Below the pieces are notes generated by a model that had not been told where the DNA came from, did not search any database, and worked only from the letters and a program-made list of their open reading frames with translations. DNA of 64,000 bases from Gemmatimonadota bacterium (GTDB lineage: Bacteria; Gemmatimonadota; Gemmatimonadetes; Gemmatimonadales; Gemmatimonadaceae), in contig VGVM01000005.1 in assembly GCA_016874035.1 (NCBI GenBank), positions 1 through 64,000 of the forward strand, written 5' to 3'. Position numbers and translations under genes: made by a program. Positions 26,550 through 36,008 of this stretch are shown here, piece after piece. Numbering within the stretch: position 1 is the stretch's first letter; each line of letters opens with the position of its first letter.

Positions 26550-29183
26550 GTGACTTCTCCCGCCGACCGGCTCTCCGCCGCCCTGACCGGCCGCTATCGC
26601 ATCGAGCGTGAGCTCGGCGCGGGCGGCATGGCCACGGTGTACCTCGCCGAGGACCTGAAGCACGATCGCAAGGTCGCGATCAAGGTCCTGAAGCCGGAGC
26701 TCGCAGCGGTGCTCGGCGCCGAGCGCTTCGTGGTGGAGATCAAGACCACGGCGGCGATGAGCCATCCGCACATCCTGCCGCTGTTTGATAGCGGCACGGC
26801 CGACGGCTTCCTGTTCTATGTGATGCCGTTCATCGAGGGCGAGACGATCCGCGATCGCCTCAATCGCGAGACGCAGCTCGGCGTGGACGAAGCCGTGCGC
26901 ATCGCAAGGGAAGTGGCGGATGCGCTCGACTACGCACACCGGCACGGGGTGATCCATAGGGACATCAAGCCTGAGAACATCCTGCTGCACGACGGCCGCG
27001 CGATGGTGATGGACTTCGGCATCGCGCTGGCGGTATCAGCGGCGGCCGGTGGCCGCATGACCGAAACAGGCCTCAGTCTCGGCACGCCGCACTACATGAG
27101 CCCGGAGCAGGCGACGGCGGAAAAGGAAATCACGCCGCGGAGTGATGTGTACTCACTGGCGTCAGTGCTGTATGAAATGCTGGCCGGCCAGCCGCCGCAC
27201 ATAGGCGGTGCGGCGCAGCAGATCATCATGAAGATCATCACTGAACAGGCGCAGCCGGTGACGGCCCTCCGGAAATCGGTACCGCCAAATGTCGCGGCCG
27301 CGCTGGCGAAGGCGCTGGAGAAGTTGCCCGCCGACCGGTTCGCCAGCGCGAAGGAGTTTTCCGACGCACTCGGCTCGGCCAGCTTCACCGTGTCTGGGAT
27401 GGCAGCTGGCGCAGCCGGCGGCTCACACGTCACCGGCATTTCACGCAGCGCGTTCCTGGCCACAGCTGCCATAGCGACTTTCACTACCGCTGTGGCCGTT
27501 TGGTCGCTCGCACGGCCGGAGCCGCCGAAGCCCGTCACCCGCGTGTCGCTTGCCCTGCCCGATAGCCAACAGCTCGCCGACGCCAATACGCAGTGGCGAC
27601 TCGCGCTGTCGCCTGACGGCACAACGATCGTCTACTCAGGCGGCGTGAAGGGGAGCCCGACGACGCAGTTCTGGGTGCGACGGCTCAACGAGCTGCAGGC
27701 GACGCCACTTGCGGGAACGGAGGGCGCGATGAATCCGGCCTTCTCGCCCGATGGACAGAAGATCGTCTTCCTCGTCGCCACGCCCGTTCGCACGTTGCGT
27801 GTTGTGCCGACAGCCGGTGGTCCGGTGGTAACGCTCACGGACTCACTCGTTGATGTCGGGAACGTCGCGTGGAGCGACGACGGGTACATCTACTACGACG
27901 GCAAGCTCGCTGGCGATGGCCGTGCGCGAATTCGCGCTTCGGGCGGCAATCCTGAGGTCGCCACCGTGCCCGACACGGCGAATCGCGAGACGTACCACAT
28001 CAACCCTTCGTCGTTGCCCGGCGGCCGCGGCGTTCTCTTCACCGCCGCACATGGGAACCTGCTCGACGACGCCGAGGTCGCGGTGCGTGACCCAAAGACT
28101 GGCAAGCACTCGATCTTGGTGCGCGGTGTGCTTGGGCGCTACTCGCCGTCGGGGCACCTCATCTTTGTGACGGCAGGCAGGCCGATGATGGCGGCGCCCT
28201 TCGACCTCAAGTCGCTCCGCGTCACCGGGGAGGCCATGCCGATTGCGGACGGGGTCGCGACACGCGGCCTGGCGCGCGCTGAAGTCGAAATCTCAGCGAC
28301 GGTAACGCTCGTGTACGCCGCCGGTGCGGCGATGGGAAGCAATTCCGAGTTCGCCTGGATTGGCCGGGATGGCCGCCGATCCACAGTCGATTCGACCTTC
28401 ACCGGTCGCTTTGGCGCTTCGCGACTGTCCCCCGATGGCAAACACCTGGCTGTGCTACGCCTGCAACGCGGCAGCAGCTCGTTGTTGATCAAACAGCTTG
28501 ATCGAGGACCGGCGGCGAAGATTGCTGACGGAGTGGTTGGTTTTGTGTGGGATCCGGACGGCCGCTCACTGCTCATTTCCAGCGCGCGCGGGCTTGAGCG
28601 GGTCCCCGCCGACGGGAGTCGCCTGCCACAGTTGATCAGTGTAAAGGTCGCACCGGCCGCCGGCATGGCGCTCTCGCCAGACGGAAAGCGCCTCGTCTTC
28701 TCGGATCGTGGCAGGTTCTCTGAATACTCGATTGATGATTCCAGCGTGCGGTCCCTGGGAGAACTGCGCGGCGTTCGGCCGGACTTTTCGCCCGATGGCC
28801 GGTGGCTGGCCTATGCGTCTGATCTCAGCGGTCGGTGGGAAATCTTCGTCGTCCCGTTTCCGGACGTCGGCGCAGCCAAGCACCAGATCACCACGACCGT
28901 CGGCGGGCTTGTGCCGCGCTGGTCACGTGACGGTAAGACCCTCTACTTTGGCGAGGAGGCCGGGACCGGGCTCATGAGCGTGCCCGTGACCCTGGGCGAA
29001 CGATTTACCTCGGGGACGCCAAAGCTCGAGTTCTCCGTTGGCGTGGGAAGCCAGTTCATGCCCTCCCCGGATGGGCGGTTTCTCGTTCTCAGAAGCGTTG
29101 GCGGTGCCGGGGCGCGCAGCGACGAACTGGTCCTCGTCGTGAACTTCGCGGAAGAGCTCAGGGCGAGAGCCACGAAACCGTGA
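26550..29183 (+). CDS. Membrane Ser/Thr protein kinase with C-terminal beta-propeller
   Basis: 877 residues from GTG 26550. The kinase domain (about 15-275) is complete: glycine loop GAGGMATVY, Lys45 in VAIK, catalytic HRDIKPEN (Asp138), DFG at 155-157 and SPEQ near 184-187. One transmembrane helix (about 301-320) follows. The extracytoplasmic part is a TolB/WD40-like propeller with repeated LSPDG, FSPDG and WSRDG strands. It presumably senses an external signal and phosphorylates cytosolic targets. Its 5' end is duplicated as remnants on both sides. Confidence 0.92.
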   Translation: MTSPADRLSAALTGRYRIERELGAGGMATVYLAEDLKHDRKVAIKVLKPELAAVLGAERFVVEIKTTAAMSHPHILPLFDSGTADGFLFYVMPFIEGETIRDRLNRETQLGVDEAVRIAREVADALDYAHRHGVIHRDIKPENILLHDGRAMVMDFGIALAVSAAAGGRMTETGLSLGTPHYMSPEQATAEKEITPRSDVYSLASVLYEMLAGQPPHIGGAAQQIIMKIITEQAQPVTALRKSVPPNVAAALAKALEKLPADRFASAKEFSDALGSASFTVSGMAAGAAGGSHVTGISRSAFLATAAIATFTTAVAVWSLARPEPPKPVTRVSLALPDSQQLADANTQWRLALSPDGTTIVYSGGVKGSPTTQFWVRRLNELQATPLAGTEGAMNPAFSPDGQKIVFLVATPVRTLRVVPTAGGPVVTLTDSLVDVGNVAWSDDGYIYYDGKLAGDGRARIRASGGNPEVATVPDTANRETYHINPSSLPGGRGVLFTAAHGNLLDDAEVAVRDPKTGKHSILVRGVLGRYSPSGHLIFVTAGRPMMAAPFDLKSLRVTGEAMPIADGVATRGLARAEVEISATVTLVYAAGAAMGSNSEFAWIGRDGRRSTVDSTFTGRFGASRLSPDGKHLAVLRLQRGSSSLLIKQLDRGPAAKIADGVVGFVWDPDGRSLLISSARGLERVPADGSRLPQLISVKVAPAAGMALSPDGKRLVFSDRGRFSEYSIDDSSVRSLGELRGVRPDFSPDGRWLAYASDLSGRWEIFVVPFPDVGAAKHQITTTVGGLVPRWSRDGKTLYFGEEAGTGLMSVPVTLGERFTSGTPKLEFSVGVGSQFMPSPDGRFLVLRSVGGAGARSDELVLVVNFAEELRARATKP

Positions 29184-29190
29184 GCGCCGG

Positions 29191-29241
29191 GACGGGCTCG
29201 CCGCAGCTAAGGCGGGCTATCGCATCGAGCGTGCCGTCCGC
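29191..29241 (+). pseudogene. Second kinase 5'-end remnant
   Basis: Read in the frame starting at 29191 the sequence gives DGLAAAKAGYRIERAV, matching the intact kinase N-terminus (DRLSAALTGRYRIEREL) with one residue missing. An exact 18-nt match (GCTATCGCATCGAGCGTG) is shared between 29216-29233 and 26593-26610. It begins 8 bp after the intact kinase stop and ends just before the M28 peptidase stop. Confidence 0.5.
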
Positions 29242-29251
29242 AAGACCAGGA

Positions 29252-30835
29252 CTACCGCCGCACCTTCCGCGGCACACGCGACTCCGCAATCGCCGCGTGA
29301 TACGCGAACGACGCCACGATGACCGCGTTTTTCATCAGGTCCGCAGGCTGGATCGTGTCGTAGAAATCCAGGTTGGTGTGGCCGCCCTGACCGGGCGTGC
29401 GATCCTGCAGGAACTGGAACCCGGGCAAGCCGACCTCGTCGAACGCAATGTGATCGGTGCTCCCCACGCCCTGGTTCGAGACCACGGTCATACCGAGGTC
29501 GCGGAAGGGTGACATCCACGCGGTGAACTGCTCGCGCGCCTGCTCATTCCCCTGCAGGTAGATGCCGAGGTATTGGCCGGACCCGTAGTCCTGGTTGAAG
29601 TAGGCGGACAGCTTCTCGTACGCGGGCTTCGCGCCGACGGCAGCGTCGCGCGGGTCGCCGAAGTGCTGTCGCACGTACGCGCGCGACCCGAACAGCCCTT
29701 GCTCCTCGCCGGCCCAGAGCGCGATGCGAATCGTGCGCCGCGGCTTCGCGCCGGTGGCCTTGAGGATCCGCATCGCTTCCATCATCACGGCCACTCCCGA
29801 CGCGTTGTCGCTCGCGTTGGGGCTGGCATGCCACGAATCGAGGTGCGCGCCGATCATCACGACTTCATCGCGCAGGTCGCTGCCCGCGATTTCACCGACG
29901 ACGTTGATCGCCTGTTCCACGCGCTCGCCGATGCGATTGCGCACCTCGAGCTCAACCTTCACCGGTATGCCGCGCCTGAGGATGCGGAACATCCGGTTGT
30001 AGTGCTCCGGCGTGATAGCGATCATGGCGGGCGACGCGAGCATTCCCGCACGCGACCACTGGTCCGCGCGCGAGCCGGGGCGCGAAAACCCTCGCACGGC
30101 GCCAAGCCAGCCGCTCTCGCTCTGCAATACGGCCGCCACGCCCTCGGCCGCATAGAACGCCACCTTCTCCTCGGCGGTCAGCAGGTCCGGATTGCGCGCC
30201 GTGCGTGGTGCGGCCGCAGCAACTGCGGCGATAGCCGCCGGCGCCACCGTCGTGCGCTCGATGACATCGAGATCCTCCTGCGTGAGGCGCGGAACGCCGC
30301 GCGTCATCGCCGCGATGTCAATCGCGGCTGGTGGCGTGACGAGCGCCGCCTTGCCCTTGAGCGTCCCGCGGTACTTCGCGAGGTCGTCCTTGACGAGGAG
30401 GTCCACGATCACCGCCTCCGCAACCTTGCGACCATTGGTGCCGTTCGTGTGTGCGATGGGGTAGCCAACCATCGGTTGGTAGTCGGGCTCGAGCATGTGC
30501 ACCGAGACATACTCGTTGTCCCACGTCACGCCGTAATCCATGAACGGTTCTGCGGCGACGTTCACCAGGCCCATCTTCGTCATCGCGCCCTGCGCCCACT
30601 GCTGCGCGCGCTTCATGTCTTCCGACATCGTGAGTCGCGCGCCGAGCACGTCGGCGAGGTAGCCCTCGAACTCCATGACCTGCGAGCGCTGCAGTCCTTC
30701 CTCGCGAATCTTCGCGACCATCGCCCGGTCCACGGGCACGCCCTGATGCATCGCGGCCGAGGGCAGGAGCAGCGCGAGGGCGATCGCGAGCGCACGAAGC
30801 CGCGTGTTGATGGACAAGCCGACTGCGGGGATCAT
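29252..30835 (-). CDS. M28 family metallopeptidase with PA domain, exported
   Basis: 527 residues from the ATG at 30835, which gives a signal peptide (ALAIALALLLPSAAM). A protease-associated insert (about 130-330, GKAALVTPP) precedes and interrupts the peptidase core. The two-zinc site is complete: GAHLDSW (His, Asp), SDNASG (bridging Asp), WAGEEQGL (catalytic Glu plus ligand Glu), FNQDYGSG (Asp) and STDHIAFDEVG (His). It is probably a periplasmic aminopeptidase or carboxypeptidase. It is convergent with the kinase gene. Confidence 0.87.
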   Translation of the reverse strand: MIPAVGLSINTRLRALAIALALLLPSAAMHQGVPVDRAMVAKIREEGLQRSQVMEFEGYLADVLGARLTMSEDMKRAQQWAQGAMTKMGLVNVAAEPFMDYGVTWDNEYVSVHMLEPDYQPMVGYPIAHTNGTNGRKVAEAVIVDLLVKDDLAKYRGTLKGKAALVTPPAAIDIAAMTRGVPRLTQEDLDVIERTTVAPAAIAAVAAAAPRTARNPDLLTAEEKVAFYAAEGVAAVLQSESGWLGAVRGFSRPGSRADQWSRAGMLASPAMIAITPEHYNRMFRILRRGIPVKVELEVRNRIGERVEQAINVVGEIAGSDLRDEVVMIGAHLDSWHASPNASDNASGVAVMMEAMRILKATGAKPRRTIRIALWAGEEQGLFGSRAYVRQHFGDPRDAAVGAKPAYEKLSAYFNQDYGSGQYLGIYLQGNEQAREQFTAWMSPFRDLGMTVVSNQGVGSTDHIAFDEVGLPGFQFLQDRTPGQGGHTNLDFYDTIQPADLMKNAVIVASFAYHAAIAESRVPRKVRR

Positions 30836-30927
30836 CAGCGACCTCGGGGGGCGGAAGGCGCACGGAAGCATCAGGGCACACCAAAGTTCGTCGCGCGGAG
30901 CCGGTGCGCCAGTACCCTCGCCCGCAC

Positions 30928-32070
30928 CTACACCACGTTGTACTCGCCCGCTCCAAACTCGCGCCACCTGAGCGGCCCGATGTCCACGGTGTGAGCCGCA
31001 CCGTCCAGGATCTCCTCGGCGACCGCGAGCCCGGCCGACGGCCCATGCATCAGGCCGTGCCCGCTGAAGCCGGTACACGCGAAGAGGTTCTTGAGTTGCG
31101 GTAAGCGCCCGATGATCGCCTGGTCGTCCGGCGTGACCTCGTAGAGTCCGGCCCACTCGTGCGCGAGTTCGGATTCGCCGAGCATCGGCAAGCGATTGAC
31201 GGCCGCCTCGATGTGCCGCTCTCGCCACGCCTCGTCCACGCTGGTGTTGAACGCAGGCTTCTCGTCGTGGTTCGACATGCCCGTCAGGATCGCGCCACCT
31301 TCGTAGTGGAAGTACAGCGACTGCGCGAAATCAATCACGAACGGGAACGATTTCGTGAGTCCCGGGATCGGTGCGGTCACCGCGATCTGCCGCCTGATGG
31401 GCACGACCGGCACATCCACACCGATCAGGCGGCCGACTTCGCCGGACCACGGCCCTGCGGCGAGCAGGAACGTCCCGCCCGTCACGTCGCCCGCAGGGGT
31501 GTGCAACGCCTCGATCACCCCGCCGCGGACGCGCGCGCCGGTCACGCGAACGCCGGAGCGCAGCGTCGCGCCCGCGCGTGACGCTCCGCGCACATAACCC
31601 TGCAGGATCCCGTTCGGGTCCACGAGTCCGTCGCGGTCGCAGAACGTCGCGGCGATGATGCCGTCGCGGTTCACCTGCGGCGCCAGTCGCGCGACATCAT
31701 CCGGCGACAGCCATTCGGTCATCACGCCATGGGCGTGCTGCAACTCGACGTTCGTGCGGAACGCCGCGACGTCGTCGGCGGAGTCGAGCAGGAACAGGTA
31801 GCCGCACGGGTTGTAGCCGATCGGCTGCTCGAACTCGTCCTCGAATCGCGCGAGCATCTTCAGGCTCTGCTTCGACAGCTCGATGTTTACGGCAGTCGAG
31901 AACTGATGACGAAAGCCGCCGGCGTTGAGCGCCGTGGACCCGGTGCCGAACATGGGCTCGGCTTCGAGCACGGTCACGCGCGCGCCGCGACCCGCGAGGT
32001 GGTAGGCGGCGCTCATGCCCATCACGCCGCCGCCGATGATGACAACGTCTGCCGTGGTGTTGCTTGTCAT
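30928..32070 (-). CDS. FAD-dependent oxidoreductase (DAO / sarcosine oxidase-like)
   Basis: 380 residues without a signal peptide. The N-terminal dinucleotide-binding motif is VVIIGGGVMGMSAAYHLA with the strand-2 acid in VLEAE. The substrate-binding domain ends with the family C-terminal FAD contact GFSGHGLMHGPSAGLAVAE. The group oxidises secondary or D-amino acids (sarcosine, D-amino acids, glycine). No partner subunits are nearby, so it is likely a monomeric type. It is divergent from the MBL-fold gene at 32096. Confidence 0.85.
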   Translation of the reverse strand: MTSNTTADVVIIGGGVMGMSAAYHLAGRGARVTVLEAEPMFGTGSTALNAGGFRHQFSTAVNIELSKQSLKMLARFEDEFEQPIGYNPCGYLFLLDSADDVAAFRTNVELQHAHGVMTEWLSPDDVARLAPQVNRDGIIAATFCDRDGLVDPNGILQGYVRGASRAGATLRSGVRVTGARVRGGVIEALHTPAGDVTGGTFLLAAGPWSGEVGRLIGVDVPVVPIRRQIAVTAPIPGLTKSFPFVIDFAQSLYFHYEGGAILTGMSNHDEKPAFNTSVDEAWRERHIEAAVNRLPMLGESELAHEWAGLYEVTPDDQAIIGRLPQLKNLFACTGFSGHGLMHGPSAGLAVAEEILDGAAHTVDIGPLRWREFGAGEYNVV

Positions 32071-32095
32071 TGCGCGCGGAATCTATCGTTCGCAC

Positions 32096-32695
32096 ATGCC
32101 GGGCACCGCGCCGAAGCTGTCCATCATGAATGTCGGCCACCATTCGACCAACACCTGGGTGGTGAGCGTCGGGCGTTCGCGGCTGCTCGCCGACCTCGGC
32201 TGGTGGGGGCACATCGGGTTGCTCGAGGCGGACCTCAAGCGGAAGGACATCCCGCTCAAGGAAATCACGCACGGTTTCGCGACGCACTATCACGGCGACC
32301 ATGCCGGCGCGGCGCAGGACCTCAAGAACCGCGGCATGAAGTTGATCGTCACGCCGGAGCAGCTGCCGCATATCGAAGGGCTGAAGCGCGTGGCGAAGCC
32401 GGCCGACCACTACACCGAGATCTCGCTTCACGACAACCTGGTCGTGCCGATCGCCGAGAGCCGCGCGCTGCTCAAGTCGTTGGGTTTCGACGGGGCGTTC
32501 GTGCACACGCCGGGGCACTCGGACGACAGCATCTCGCTGGTACTCGATTCCGGCGAGGCATTCACGGGCGACCTCACGATGCCGATGATGGTCGGGAACG
32601 AGGACGCCGCGGTGGTCGAGCGCAGTTGGGATTTGCTTCGCGAGGCGGGCGCGACGCAGGTGTACCCCGGACACGGACCGGTGCGGCCCCTGTAG
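32096..32695 (+). CDS. Cytosolic MBL-fold metallo-hydrolase
   Basis: 199 residues from the ATG at 32096. The zinc-binding motif HxHxDH is HYHGDH at 64-69, a downstream histidine lies in HTPGHSDDS, an aspartate in FTGDLTMP, and a final histidine in VYPGHGP. This complete set supports a binuclear hydrolase of the glyoxalase-II or RNase-Z-like type. The substrate is unknown. It is 25 bp from the divergent oxidoreductase start. Confidence 0.83.
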   Translation: MPGTAPKLSIMNVGHHSTNTWVVSVGRSRLLADLGWWGHIGLLEADLKRKDIPLKEITHGFATHYHGDHAGAAQDLKNRGMKLIVTPEQLPHIEGLKRVAKPADHYTEISLHDNLVVPIAESRALLKSLGFDGAFVHTPGHSDDSISLVLDSGEAFTGDLTMPMMVGNEDAAVVERSWDLLREAGATQVYPGHGPVRPL

Positions 32696-32742
32696 GTCCG
32701 AGGCGTCTGGCGGCGCACTGCGCGAACCGGCAAGTTCTGGGG

Positions 32743-34287
32743 ATGCAGACACTCGCTCGCAGCATCCACGCATCCTCGAATCGCGACACCGTTCGATCCT
32801 CGATCTTTCCACTTTTGGCATTGGCGTTGATGGCTGGCGCACTACCTCACGCTGTCCACGCCCAGGCCGCCCGTTCAGGGTCGTCGGCCGCCGCCCCATC
32901 GCCGAGTGCGCTCGTACAGCGCGCCGTCGGCGCGATGGGTGGTGAGCAGGCCCTGCGCGCGCTCGCCAACACCACCTATGAGTTCAACGCCGCGACGTTC
33001 CAGATCGGCCAGGAAGAGACGCCGGCGTCCGCAGCCCGCGGGACGATCGCGTTCGGTCGCATCGTGACCGATTATCGCGGCGACCGGCGCCTGACTACGC
33101 AGGAAAGCCGCGCGATCACGGGCGTCGTCACGCGCTCGCGGCGCGTTGTTGCCGGCGGCATCGGCATGACCGAGACGAACGGCGTGCCCGCGCCGGATGC
33201 TCCGGGCGCAGTGGCCGCCGCGGCAGCCGACGTGCGCCTGCTGCCCGACCAGCTCCTGCTCGCGGCGCTCTCAAGCCCGTCCACGCTCTCGGCGGCCGGA
33301 ACCCGACGGGTTCGCGGCGAGGCGATGGACGGCGTGCGCTACGCAAACGGTCCGGATACGGCTTCGCTGTGGTTCGACCGGCTGTCCGGGCTCCTCGTGA
33401 TCGCCGAGCGCGTCACCGATGACGGCGTGCTGGGTGACCGCAGGAACACGGCGACGTACACGCGGTGGGCGGACGCGGCGGGCGTGAAGTTGCCGCGACA
33501 GATTGATTCCGAGGCGAATGGTCGCCTGGTGCAGCACACGATCATCACGGCCGCGCTGGCCAACACGGCGCTCGCGGATTCGCTGTTCGCGATCCCGGAT
33601 TCGATCGCGCGGCGTGCGCAGCGCGGGCCCATTGCCGCGGCGCCGATTGCCGTCACGCTTCAGGAACTGGGACCCAACGTCTGGCGCGCGGAAGGCGGGT
33701 CGCATCACTCGCTGGTCGTGCGTCAGCCGAACGGCCTGGTCGTTGTGGAGATGCCGCAGGGTTCCGCACGCTCGCGGGCGGTGCTCGACACGCTGCGGTC
33801 GCGCTTCCCGGGCGTGCGCGTTCACACGGCAGTGAGCACGCACCACCACTGGGACCATTCCGGCGGCGTGCGCGAGTACGTCGCGCAGGGCATTCCCGTG
33901 GTGGCGCACGCGCGCAACGTCGATTTCATCCGCGGGATCGGTGCGGCGCCGAAGACCGTCGCGCCCGACGCGCTTTCACGCGTCAAGCGAACGCCGGTGG
34001 TCCGGGCGGCCGCCGCCGATTTCGCATTAGGCACGGGCGAGACGCGGGTGGAGTTTCCCGAGTTGCCGAATACCCACGTCGAAGGGATGCTGACCGCGTA
34101 TGTGCCTTCGCTGCGGATCTTGTTCGTCGCCGACGTGGTCCAGCCTGGGCCGGCCATGACGTCGGTTGGCGCGCGGGAAGTTGTCGCGATGGTGCGAGCG
34201 CGAGGGATCGCGGTTGACCGGGTGGTCGGCGCGCATCAGGGGGTCGTGGCGTGGGCTGATGTGGAACGTGCAGCCGCGCGGCCGTAG
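32743..34287 (+). CDS. Exported MBL-fold hydrolase with large N-terminal domain
   Basis: 514 residues from the ATG at 32743, which gives a signal peptide (LALALMAGALPHAVHAQA). Residues 50-290 are a beta-rich domain like those preceding periplasmic MBL domains. The MBL part begins near 305 and has THHHWDHSGG as its HxHxDH motif, ELPNTHVEGM with the next ligand, VADVVQPG with the aspartate, and a final GAHQG. It follows the smaller MBL gene by 47 bp on the same strand. Confidence 0.8.
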   Translation: MQTLARSIHASSNRDTVRSSIFPLLALALMAGALPHAVHAQAARSGSSAAAPSPSALVQRAVGAMGGEQALRALANTTYEFNAATFQIGQEETPASAARGTIAFGRIVTDYRGDRRLTTQESRAITGVVTRSRRVVAGGIGMTETNGVPAPDAPGAVAAAAADVRLLPDQLLLAALSSPSTLSAAGTRRVRGEAMDGVRYANGPDTASLWFDRLSGLLVIAERVTDDGVLGDRRNTATYTRWADAAGVKLPRQIDSEANGRLVQHTIITAALANTALADSLFAIPDSIARRAQRGPIAAAPIAVTLQELGPNVWRAEGGSHHSLVVRQPNGLVVVEMPQGSARSRAVLDTLRSRFPGVRVHTAVSTHHHWDHSGGVREYVAQGIPVVAHARNVDFIRGIGAAPKTVAPDALSRVKRTPVVRAAAADFALGTGETRVEFPELPNTHVEGMLTAYVPSLRILFVADVVQPGPAMTSVGAREVVAMVRARGIAVDRVVGAHQGVVAWADVERAAARP

Positions 34288-34344
34288 CGTGGCCTCGGCG
34301 CCACGCATGTCGTTCGGTGTCGCGTGATGCCGAAGGCAACATCG

Positions 34345-34350
34345 GGAGGG
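34345..34350 (+). promoter_or_regulatory. Ribosome binding site deciding the Nramp-like start
   Basis: GGAGGG lies 6 nt before the ATG at 34357. The alternative starts at 34324 (GTG) and 34327 (ATG) have no such site. Confidence 0.6.
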
Positions 34351-34356
34351 CTGCTG

Positions 34357-35832
34357 ATGCATGGTACCGACGACTCGCCGCTGGAGTCGCGCTCCGGACT
34401 CGACGCGTGGAAGCCGGCCGAACTGCCCGAGCCGCCGCAGCCCAAGGGGCTCGGTTGGCTCAAGGTGGTGGGCCCCGGTGTCATCGTGCTGGGTGTCTCG
34501 ATCGGGAGCGGCGAGTTCCTGCTTGGACCGGCCGCGTTCGTGCGCTCGGGGTTCTCGCTGCTCTGGGTCTGCGGCGTCGCGATCTTCTTCCAGACCGTAT
34601 TCAACACGGAGCTGATGCGCTACACGCTCGCGACCGGCGAGCCCGTGTTCACCGGGTTCATGCGGACGCGGCCGTCATCGAAACTCTGGGCCGCGGTGTA
34701 TTCGGTGCTGTATTTCCTGCAGACGGGCTGGCCGGCGCATGCGGGCACGGCGGCGGGCGCGCTGTTCTTCCTGTTCTTCCGGCGGCTCGCCGGGCCGGGC
34801 GATTCCGGCAGCATCTATATGATTGCGGTCGCGGCCTTCCTGGTCTGCATGGCGATCCTGCTGGTGGGTCGCCGGATCGAGCGCACGCTTGAACTGCTCA
34901 ACTGGGTCCTGGTGGTCTGCATCCTCGGCGGGCTCGCGGTGCTCGCAGTGCTGTACGTCTCGCCGTCCACCATGGCGTCCGCCGCGGCGGGGTTCGCCGG
35001 CTACGACACGGTCAGCGGCAGCTTCCAGTTCATCCCGCAAGGGTCCGACCTATTCCTGCTCGGCGCATTGGTCGCGTACTCGGGCGCGGGCGGCGCGATC
35101 AACATCGTGCTCGCGAACTGGGCGCGCGATCGCGGGTACGGCATGGGCGAGCGCGCGGGCTACATCCCCGCAGCGGTGGGCGGAAAGAAGGTGCACCTTG
35201 CCCACACCGGTTTCATGTTTGCCGATACACCGGACGAGATGCGGCGCTGGCGCGGCTGGTGGCGGATCGTCGCCGCGGACCAGTGGGGCGTGTTCGGTGC
35301 CGGCGCCCTGCTCGGCATGGTGCTGCCCGCGCTCATCTACGTCACGTTCGTCGAGCGCGGCACCGATATCCAGGGGCTGGGCATTTCGGCCGCGCTGGCG
35401 CAGAGCATGATGACGCGCGAGGGCGCGCTCATGGGCGGTGCGGTGGCGCTCCTCGGCGCGTGGATCCTGTTCAAGACGCAGCTCGACATCCTCGAAGGCA
35501 TGGTCCGCGCGATCACGGACATGCTGTGGACCGGGAGTGCGCGCGTGCGGGCGTGGCGCGGCGGCGATGTGCGAGCCGTGTACTACACCGTGCTCGGCGC
35601 GATCGTGCTGTGGGGACTGTTCGCGCTCCGGCTCGCGCAGCCGATCGTGCTGCTCAAGATCGGCGCGAACATCGCCGGGTTCATCCTGATGGTGTCATCG
35701 CTGCACCTGCTGTGGCTGAATACGACGCTGTTACCGGCGCACATCCGGCCGCCGATGTGGCGGCGCGTCGCCCTGGTGGCGATGTCGGCGTTCTACGGCG
35801 TGTTCGTGTACCTGTCGTTCAGCTCGTTGTAG
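34357..35832 (+). CDS. Nramp-family divalent metal transporter-like protein
   Basis: 491 residues with about 11-12 predicted membrane helices. The start at 34357 was chosen for its ribosome binding site. The Nramp core begins KVVGPGVIVLGVSIGSGEFLLGP, where canonical Mn/Fe transporters have a DPGN motif; here it is replaced, so the metal specificity may differ. A second marker region GAGGAINIVLANWARD and the cytosolic loop KKVHLAH follow. It belongs to the divergent Nramp-related branch common in environmental bacteria. Confidence 0.75.
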   Translation: MHGTDDSPLESRSGLDAWKPAELPEPPQPKGLGWLKVVGPGVIVLGVSIGSGEFLLGPAAFVRSGFSLLWVCGVAIFFQTVFNTELMRYTLATGEPVFTGFMRTRPSSKLWAAVYSVLYFLQTGWPAHAGTAAGALFFLFFRRLAGPGDSGSIYMIAVAAFLVCMAILLVGRRIERTLELLNWVLVVCILGGLAVLAVLYVSPSTMASAAAGFAGYDTVSGSFQFIPQGSDLFLLGALVAYSGAGGAINIVLANWARDRGYGMGERAGYIPAAVGGKKVHLAHTGFMFADTPDEMRRWRGWWRIVAADQWGVFGAGALLGMVLPALIYVTFVERGTDIQGLGISAALAQSMMTREGALMGGAVALLGAWILFKTQLDILEGMVRAITDMLWTGSARVRAWRGGDVRAVYYTVLGAIVLWGLFALRLAQPIVLLKIGANIAGFILMVSSLHLLWLNTTLLPAHIRPPMWRRVALVAMSAFYGVFVYLSFSSL

Positions 35833-35896
35833 CGCCGGCTGTAGATCCTGTCGTAGCGCTCGCGGTCCGTCGCGTGGGCGCTAGATTTGGTGGTAC

Positions 35897-35970
35897 GCGC
35901 CTATAGCTCAATTGGATAGAGCTTTTGACTTCGGATCAAAGGGTTGGGGGTTCGAGTCCCTCTGGGCGCA
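35897..35970 (+). tRNA. tRNA-Arg (anticodon TCG)
   Basis: The cloverleaf folds fully: acceptor GCGCCTA/TGGGCGC with one G-T pair, D stem GCTC/GAGC, anticodon stem TTTGA/TCAAA with loop CTTCGGA (anticodon TCG, reads CGA), T stem GGGGG/CCCTC with loop TTCGAGT, and discriminator A at 35970. CCA is not encoded. It lies 64 bp downstream of the Nramp-like gene. A 7-bp dyad (TAGCGCC/GGCGCTA) brackets the gap. Confidence 0.95.
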
Positions 35971-36008
35971 TCCGGCTTGACCATGCGGCCGCGACTGACC
36001 AGGCCGCG

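Noticed and set aside
35821-35996. Integration site at the tRNA-Arg gene
   Set aside because: No integrase, no repeat of the tRNA 3' end, and normal chromosomal genes on both sides.
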